DNA of 64,000 nt from Bacillota bacterium (lineage in GTDB: Bacteria > Bacillota > Sulfobacillia > JABLXB01), in contig JABLXB010000003.1 in the NCBI GenBank assembly GCA_013178305.1, forward strand, positions 400,879 to 464,878, given 5' to 3'. This document shows, in pieces, positions 59,933 through 64,000 of this stretch. The first letter of the stretch is position 1. Every line of letters begins with the position of its first letter. The notes beneath the pieces were generated by a model. The model did not search any database. It was not told where the DNA came from and was given only the letters and a program-made list of their open reading frames with translations. The translations under genes and the position numbers were made by a program.

Positions 59933-60229
59933 GTGAAGGATTTCAATAAGTATCGCCGTGAGGCTGACCTGCTGAAGGCGATCGCCCACCCCGTCCGGCT
60001 GTGCATATTGGAGGGCCTGATAGACGAGGAATGCAACGTCGGAAAGATGCAGGAGTGCCTCGGGTTACCGCAGGCCAACGTGTCGCAGCACCTGGCGGTA
60101 CTCCGGGCGAGGGGCATCGTGGCCGGCCATCGCGAGGGTCTCGAGGTGCGATACTCCGTCGTTGACCCTCGGGTTGCCAGGGTGGTCAGGTCAATTCTTG
60201 GGGGCGAAGGGAGTGGGGTGGATGGGTAA
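59933..60229 (+). CDS. ArsR-family transcription regulator
   Basis: Winged-helix repressor, 98 aa (LLKAIAHPVRLCILEGLIDEE; LPQANVSQHLAVLRARGIVAGHREG). Cys residues at 24, 34 and 42 could sense persulfides, as cysteines do in SqrR/BigR; this is inference from the sulfur genes that follow. GTG start. It overlaps the next gene by 8 bases, so it controls its own operon. Confidence 0.85.
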   Translation: MKDFNKYRREADLLKAIAHPVRLCILEGLIDEECNVGKMQECLGLPQANVSQHLAVLRARGIVAGHREGLEVRYSVVDPRVARVVRSILGGEGSGVDG

Positions 60230-61889
60230 GAGGATAGTGGTTATCGGCGCCGTGGCTGCCGGCACAAAGGCCGCCGCCAAGGCGAGGCGTGACGACCCCG
60301 CCGCGTCGATAACCGTGCTCACCGAGGAAAGGGACGTATCGTACGCTGGTTGCGGGCTGCCGTACTACGTCGGCGGGGTGATAAAGGGCCGCGGGGAGCT
60401 CGTGGTGAGGTCGGCTGAGTCATTCCGCGATTCGGAGCGGATCGAGGTCATCACCGGGCACCGAGCCGACTCGATCGAACGCGGCAGGAAGGTGGTCGTG
60501 GCCACGGACCTGGATACCGGCACAAAGCGCGAGTTCGAATACGACAGGCTGGTGCTCGCGACCGGAGCGAGCGCGATAGTGCCCGACGTGCCGGGGGTCC
60601 ACCTGGAGGGGGTTTTCAAGCTTAGGAGCGTCACCGATGCAGACGCGTTGACCTCGTTCATCGAACGAAGGAGGCCGTGTCGCGCCGTCGTGGTTGGCGG
60701 CGGGTTCATCGGCCTCGAGTCGGCGGAGAACCTCAGCCGGAAAGGGATACGAGTCTCCGTGGTGGAGATGCTCGAGGACTTCCCACCCGGGTTTGACCCG
60801 GACATGTCGAGGTGCATCAGGAACTGCGTCGTGGAGAGCGGCGTTGAGGTGTACGCCGGCGAGGCATTGGTCGGCATAGAGGACGGTGGGTCCGGCTGCG
60901 TACGGCGGGTGCGTACGAACGCGCGCTGTCTGGATGCCGACATGGTGCTCGTGGCCGTGGGAGTCAGGCCCAACACGCGGCTTGCGGCCGGTTCGGGGCT
61001 GGCGCTCGGCCCGCGCGGCGCAATACTTGTGGACGGGTCCATGAGGACGTCCGACCCCGACATATACGCCGCGGGGGACTGTGCGGCGACCAGACATCTC
61101 GTCACTGGGAAGCCCGCCTGGTACCCGATGGGCTCGACGGCGAACAAGATGGGGCGGGTGGCCGGCATTGAGGTGGCGGGGGCTGCCGGAGGCTCGCAGG
61201 CGTTCGCGGGGGTGCTCGGCACCGCCGTGTTCAAGGTGTTCGACACGTCCTGCGCGCGAACCGGCCTTACGGAGGCCGAGGCTGCGGCAGAAGGGTTCGA
61301 TCCGGTATCCGCCACGGTGGCCGCTCCGGACAGGGCACACTACTACCCGGGTCACAGGGACATCGTGGTCAGGTTGATCGCAGACGGCCGGACGCGCCGC
61401 GTGCTTGGGGCCCAGATCGTGGGCGAGGGCGTGGTCGACAAGCCCATCGACACCCTCGTTACCCTGATCTCGCTGAAAGGCACGGTCGACGAACTGTCGA
61501 CGCTTGACCTGGCGTACGCGCCGCCGTTCTCGAGCGCCATGAGCCCCGTGATTACCGCTGCGAACGTGCTGCTCAACAAGATGGGCGGGAGGCTGGACGG
61601 GATCACGGCCGCGCGGCTCCAGGCGCGGCTGCGGGATCCGGGAGTGTTTCTCCTCGACGTGAGGACCGGGGCGGAGTTCACCGCCAGGTCGATACCGGGG
61701 TCTGTGAACATTCCGGTGAACGAGATCGAGGCGCGCGTGGCCGAGGTCCCCCGCGACCGTGAGTTGATCATCATATGCAGGGTGGGGCGGAGGGCGTATA
61801 CGGCCTATCTGAAGCTCCGGAACCTCGGCTTCAGCCGGGTGGAGATCCTGGACGGCGGCATGCTCGCCTATCCGTACGAGACGCAATAA
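60222..61889 (+). CDS. CoA-disulfide reductase with C-terminal rhodanese domain
   Basis: Flavoprotein of the CoADR-Rhd (NADH-dependent persulfide/polysulfide reductase) type. N-terminal FAD motif VVIGAVAAGTKAAAKARR, the single active Cys in SYAGCGLPYYVGG (C44), NAD motif VVVGGGFIGLESAENL and YAAGDCAATRH are present. The rhodanese domain (residues about 465-555) has C519 in IICRVGRR. Length 555 aa. Such enzymes reduce CoA-persulfide or polysulfide and release sulfide. It lies between the ArsR gene and tusA. Confidence 0.9.
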   Translation: MGKRIVVIGAVAAGTKAAAKARRDDPAASITVLTEERDVSYAGCGLPYYVGGVIKGRGELVVRSAESFRDSERIEVITGHRADSIERGRKVVVATDLDTGTKREFEYDRLVLATGASAIVPDVPGVHLEGVFKLRSVTDADALTSFIERRRPCRAVVVGGGFIGLESAENLSRKGIRVSVVEMLEDFPPGFDPDMSRCIRNCVVESGVEVYAGEALVGIEDGGSGCVRRVRTNARCLDADMVLVAVGVRPNTRLAAGSGLALGPRGAILVDGSMRTSDPDIYAAGDCAATRHLVTGKPAWYPMGSTANKMGRVAGIEVAGAAGGSQAFAGVLGTAVFKVFDTSCARTGLTEAEAAAEGFDPVSATVAAPDRAHYYPGHRDIVVRLIADGRTRRVLGAQIVGEGVVDKPIDTLVTLISLKGTVDELSTLDLAYAPPFSSAMSPVITAANVLLNKMGGRLDGITAARLQARLRDPGVFLLDVRTGAEFTARSIPGSVNIPVNEIEARVAEVPRDRELIIICRVGRRAYTAYLKLRNLGFSRVEILDGGMLAYPYETQ

Positions 61890-61953
61890 GCGGGCGGGCG
61901 CCCGCCGCGAGGGACGGGCGCCGCGACGCACGGAAAATGGGTGGTGACCTGAA

Positions 61954-62178
61954 TTGGCCGAGAAGTACGTGGACTGCAGGGGGCTCCAGTGCCCCGGCCC
62001 GCTGGTGGATCTGGCGCGGGCGGCGAAGTCGGCTGCGAAGGGTGACGTGATCGTGGTCGACGCCAGCGACTTCGGATTTAAGAAAGACGTCAGGGCGTGG
62101 TGCGCGAAGACGGGCCACACCCTGGAAAACGTGGAGGAAACGGACGGGATCATAAGGGCCAGGATAGTCGTTGTTTAA
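61954..62178 (+). CDS. TusA-family sulfurtransferase
   Basis: Small sulfur carrier, 74 aa, with the active-site CPGP (C13-P16) in DCRGLQCPGPLVDLA. It accepts persulfide sulfur from rhodaneses and passes it to DsrE-like partners. The TTG start follows GGTGGTGACC. The next gene encodes such a DsrE-like partner. Confidence 0.88.
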   Translation: MAEKYVDCRGLQCPGPLVDLARAAKSAAKGDVIVVDASDFGFKKDVRAWCAKTGHTLENVEETDGIIRARIVVV

Positions 62179-62212
62179 GGTAGTCGGGCCGCGCCGGGGG
62201 GAGGTGAATCGG

Positions 62213-62698
62213 ATGGATGGAACCAGGCAGGATAAGAAGACGATGATCGTGTTCAGCGGGGATCTGGACAAGGCGATGGCGGCGTTCATAATCGCGACTG
62301 GCGCGGCGGCCATGGGCAGCGAAGTGACGATGTTCTTCACGTTCTGGGGCCTCAATATCCTCAGGAAGGAACGACCCGGACCGGTCAGGAAACCGCTGCT
62401 GGGCCGCGTGTTCGGGTGGATGATGCCGAGGGGTGCGAACCGCCTCGGCCTGTCGAAGATGAACATGTGCGGCGCCGGGACTGTGATGATGAAGAGCGTC
62501 ATGAAGCAGAAACGGGTGATGTCGCTTCCGGACCTCATCGAGCAGGCGCGGGAACTCGGCGTCAGGCTCGTGGCGTGCACGATGTCGATGGACGTGATGG
62601 GCCTGAAGCCGGAGGAGCTGCTGGATGGCGTGGAATTTGCCGGCGTCGCCACGTACCTGGGCGAGGCCGACCAGGCCGGCCTGAACCTGTTCATATAG
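62213..62698 (+). CDS. DsrE/DsrF-like family protein
   Basis: Predicted 161-aa protein of the DsrE/F/H-like group with the peroxiredoxin-family look (KKTMIVFSGDLDKAMAAFIIATGAAAMGSEVTMFFTFWGLNIL). Cys residues in NMCGAGTVMMKSVM and RLVACTMSMDVMG could carry persulfide. GGGGGGAGGTGAATCGG precedes the ATG at 62213. Partner of TusA in sulfur trafficking by context; ends the operon. Confidence 0.85.
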   Translation: MDGTRQDKKTMIVFSGDLDKAMAAFIIATGAAAMGSEVTMFFTFWGLNILRKERPGPVRKPLLGRVFGWMMPRGANRLGLSKMNMCGAGTVMMKSVMKQKRVMSLPDLIEQARELGVRLVACTMSMDVMGLKPEELLDGVEFAGVATYLGEADQAGLNLFI

Positions 62699-62720
62699 TA
62701 GACGCAGCGAGGCCACTCTT

Positions 62721-62760
62721 CAGGGGCTTCGCCCGGCGCACACCGGGAGCGAAGCCCCTG
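62721..62760 (+). terminator. Terminator-like hairpin after the sulfur operon
   Basis: CAGGGGCTTCGC pairs perfectly with GCGAAGCCCCTG (12 bp) with an inner CCGG/CCGG helix; no U-run. It separates this unit from the convergent minus-strand genes. Confidence 0.65.
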
Positions 62761-62781
62761 TCCCGGGATGGGTCTATCAGA

Positions 62782-63231
62782 TCACGGACCCGCACTGCTG
62801 CCTCGCAGGGCCCGAGGGTCTCTCCCCAGCCGCTCCAGTGGGACGGGCGCGGGTGGGGGGATTAACGGCCACTCGTGGCGGGACGTCTTCGGTGGGTATA
62901 GGGTGCCGTTCAATCCCATGCGGACGACATTCTGTTTCGTTATTGGAATGTCCGGACGGCGCGGCCACACTGTGATCTGGTCGTCCGAGTAATCGACCAG
63001 GTAAGATGGGACCAACAGGCAGCCAAGGCGTTTGAGAGCTGCCACACGGTGGTGCCCGTCGAGTATTACCATCGATCTCTCGTCGACCAGGACCGGTTGT
63101 CTCAGCTCGCCGTCACGGCGTATCTCATCGGCAAGCTCGAGGAGGTGGCGTTGATCCACGTGTTCGTGCGCCTTCAGGCCGCAGAGTCTGAGCAGCCGGA
63201 ACCTGAAGAGGCACTTCTCCCTGCCGCTCAT
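62782..63231 (-). CDS. ParB/sulfiredoxin-superfamily protein, SerK-like
   Basis: Predicted 149-aa protein of the ParB-like nuclease fold. The core is HEHVDQRHLLELADEIRRDGELRQPVLVD followed by VILDGHHRVAALKRLG, which resembles archaeal/bacterial SerK serine kinases and SbnI-type proteins more than chromosome-partition ParB (no HTH). A phosphotransfer function is therefore possible but not shown. GGGACGGGAG lies upstream of the ATG. Its start overlaps the stop of the reduced trpB gene (ATGA), so translation is coupled. Confidence 0.65.
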   Translation of the reverse strand: MSGREKCLFRFRLLRLCGLKAHEHVDQRHLLELADEIRRDGELRQPVLVDERSMVILDGHHRVAALKRLGCLLVPSYLVDYSDDQITVWPRRPDIPITKQNVVRMGLNGTLYPPKTSRHEWPLIPPPAPVPLERLGRDPRALRGSSAGP

Positions 63232-63815
63232 GCCTGTTGCTCCCGTCCCTGTATGGCAGGCAATTCGTCCAGCGCCCGCTCGACCTCGGCCCTGGAGTAC
63301 TCATAGTCTTCGAGCCTGCCTGCGGCGTCGGGGGAGTCCCCGGCTTGGGCCATTTGCGCTTGCGCTTCGAGGCCGATGATTGTCTGGTGGAGGATCACGT
63401 GGTTCAGGACGCTTCCCAGGGAGTAATTCGTGTCGCTGTGGGTGGCTGCGTCTTCAACGGCCTCGCTGATAGCGATACCCAGGCTGCCCGGTGAATCGGG
63501 TGAACTTGCGAGCACCGACCTGCCGGCGGAAGTCTTCGGATGGGCGACGGCGGTATTTGGCTTGTGGCTTCCCGCCGGGCTCACGCCCTCGTATTTGTAG
63601 TAGATCCTCTCCCGCGTCCGCAGCGCCTTCTCGAGCCGCCTCTGCTCGATCAAGGCCTGAGGGAACAGCGGAGCCAGGTCCGCGGTGGTCAGCGGCTGCA
63701 ACGTCGCGGGGTGCAGGGGAGGACCCAGCGGGAATGGCAGATCGGTGGCGATGTTTAGCCAGGCTGTGGGGAGATCTACCTCCTTGAGTATGAACTTCAC
63801 GCTTTTGTTGTCCAT
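63228..63815 (-). pseudogene. trpB2: TrpB2-type tryptophan synthase beta chain reduced by deletion
   Basis: Residues 1-90 match the start of a TrpB2: TAWLNIATDLPFPLGPPLHP, PQALIEQRRLEKALRTRERI and YKYEGVSPAGSHKPNTA with the PLP lysine. Residues 107-163 match a later segment (DSPGSLGIAISEAVEDAATHSDTNYSLGSVLNHVILHQTIIGLEAQAQM). About 110 residues between them are missing, and the whole C-terminal half after GDSPD is replaced by an unrelated tail. The frame stays open (195 aa against about 430) and CAAGGAGGAG lies upstream of the ATG. No Trp synthase activity is expected; either a decaying remnant or a shortened gene in new use. Confidence 0.75.
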
Positions 63816-63873
63816 CTGTCTCGCTCCTCCTTGTGTTTTCCGGGAACGCGAGAATGCCGTGGGGCCCGGCGGC

Positions 63874-64000
<127 letters not shown>

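Overview
The window is a 64 kb piece of a GC-rich chromosome from an anaerobic, endospore-forming member of the Bacillota (clostridial side). The evidence is a ferredoxin-dependent 2-oxoacid oxidoreductase, a full set of sporulation and germination genes (spoIIM, spoIIAA-AB-sigF, spoVAC-AD-AE, a gerA-type operon, gerW, spmA/spmB, an alpha/beta SASP gene), a bifunctional IspH-S1 protein typical of clostridia, frequent GTG and TTG starts, and many 1-4 base stop/start overlaps (GTGA, ATGA, TTGA). No rRNA, tRNA, CRISPR array or phage was seen. I could not assign a genus from the sequence.

Layout. 0-2.2 kb: three subunits of a VOR/KOR-type 2-oxoacid:ferredoxin oxidoreductase, the first cut by the window edge. 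2.2-12.4 kb: an unknown protein, ADP-ribose NUDIX hydrolase, endonuclease Q, SpoIIM, alanine dehydrogenase (with a 28-codon upstream ORF), XerD, DeoB, DacF and the spoIIA operon, preceded by a consensus-quality sigma-H promoter. 12.5-19 kb: dodecin, spoVAC-AD-AE and a gerA/gerB/gerC receptor operon. 19-22 kb: three CoA-dehydratase-activase-like genes. 22-28.3 kb: M50 protease, scpA, scpB, DUF2953, gerW, then a split NHEJ set (Ku, LigD ligase, LigD polymerase) with a convergent, overlapping SASP gene. 28.3-28.7 kb: an unusual chain of covarying palindromes. 28.9-30.6 kb: spmA and spmB, separated by a small AT-richer insert. 30.7-35.3 kb: a VanW-like protein and three DUF4424-like secreted or membrane paralogues, one carrying a GerMN-like C-terminus and one a pseudogene.

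35.3-43 kb holds the most novel locus: an operon-like block for an adenosylcobalamin-dependent aminomutase-like enzyme (KamD-like barrel fused behind an N-terminal B12 domain, plus a tiny partner), a KamB-like P-loop protein, a fold-type-I PLP enzyme, a Cys-rich FAD oxidoreductase, and a regulator that joins an NrpR-type winged helix to an FCD domain. Two near-identical palindromes precede the two halves of the block and look like its operators. 43.4-47 kb: a possible structured RNA, a NIF3-like protein, a GATE-domain transporter, and a convergent pair of small paralogues of unknown function.

47-53 kb: pseudouridine synthase, nicotinate phosphoribosyltransferase, CMP kinase, PlsC and IspH-S1. 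53.2-58.7 kb: glnR-glnA under a strong promoter with a perfect GlnR/TnrA box, then an M20 peptidase, glycerate kinase, PlsY and an RDD protein. 58.8-62.7 kb: a parvulin-type foldase and an ArsR-regulated sulfur-trafficking operon (CoA-disulfide reductase/rhodanese, TusA, DsrE). 62.8-64 kb, minus strand: the 3' end of a group II intron, a TrpB2 gene reduced by deletion, and a ParB/SerK-like gene. Start codons were chosen from Shine-Dalgarno spacing, family length and overlaps; family assignments are from memory of conserved motifs, with no database search.
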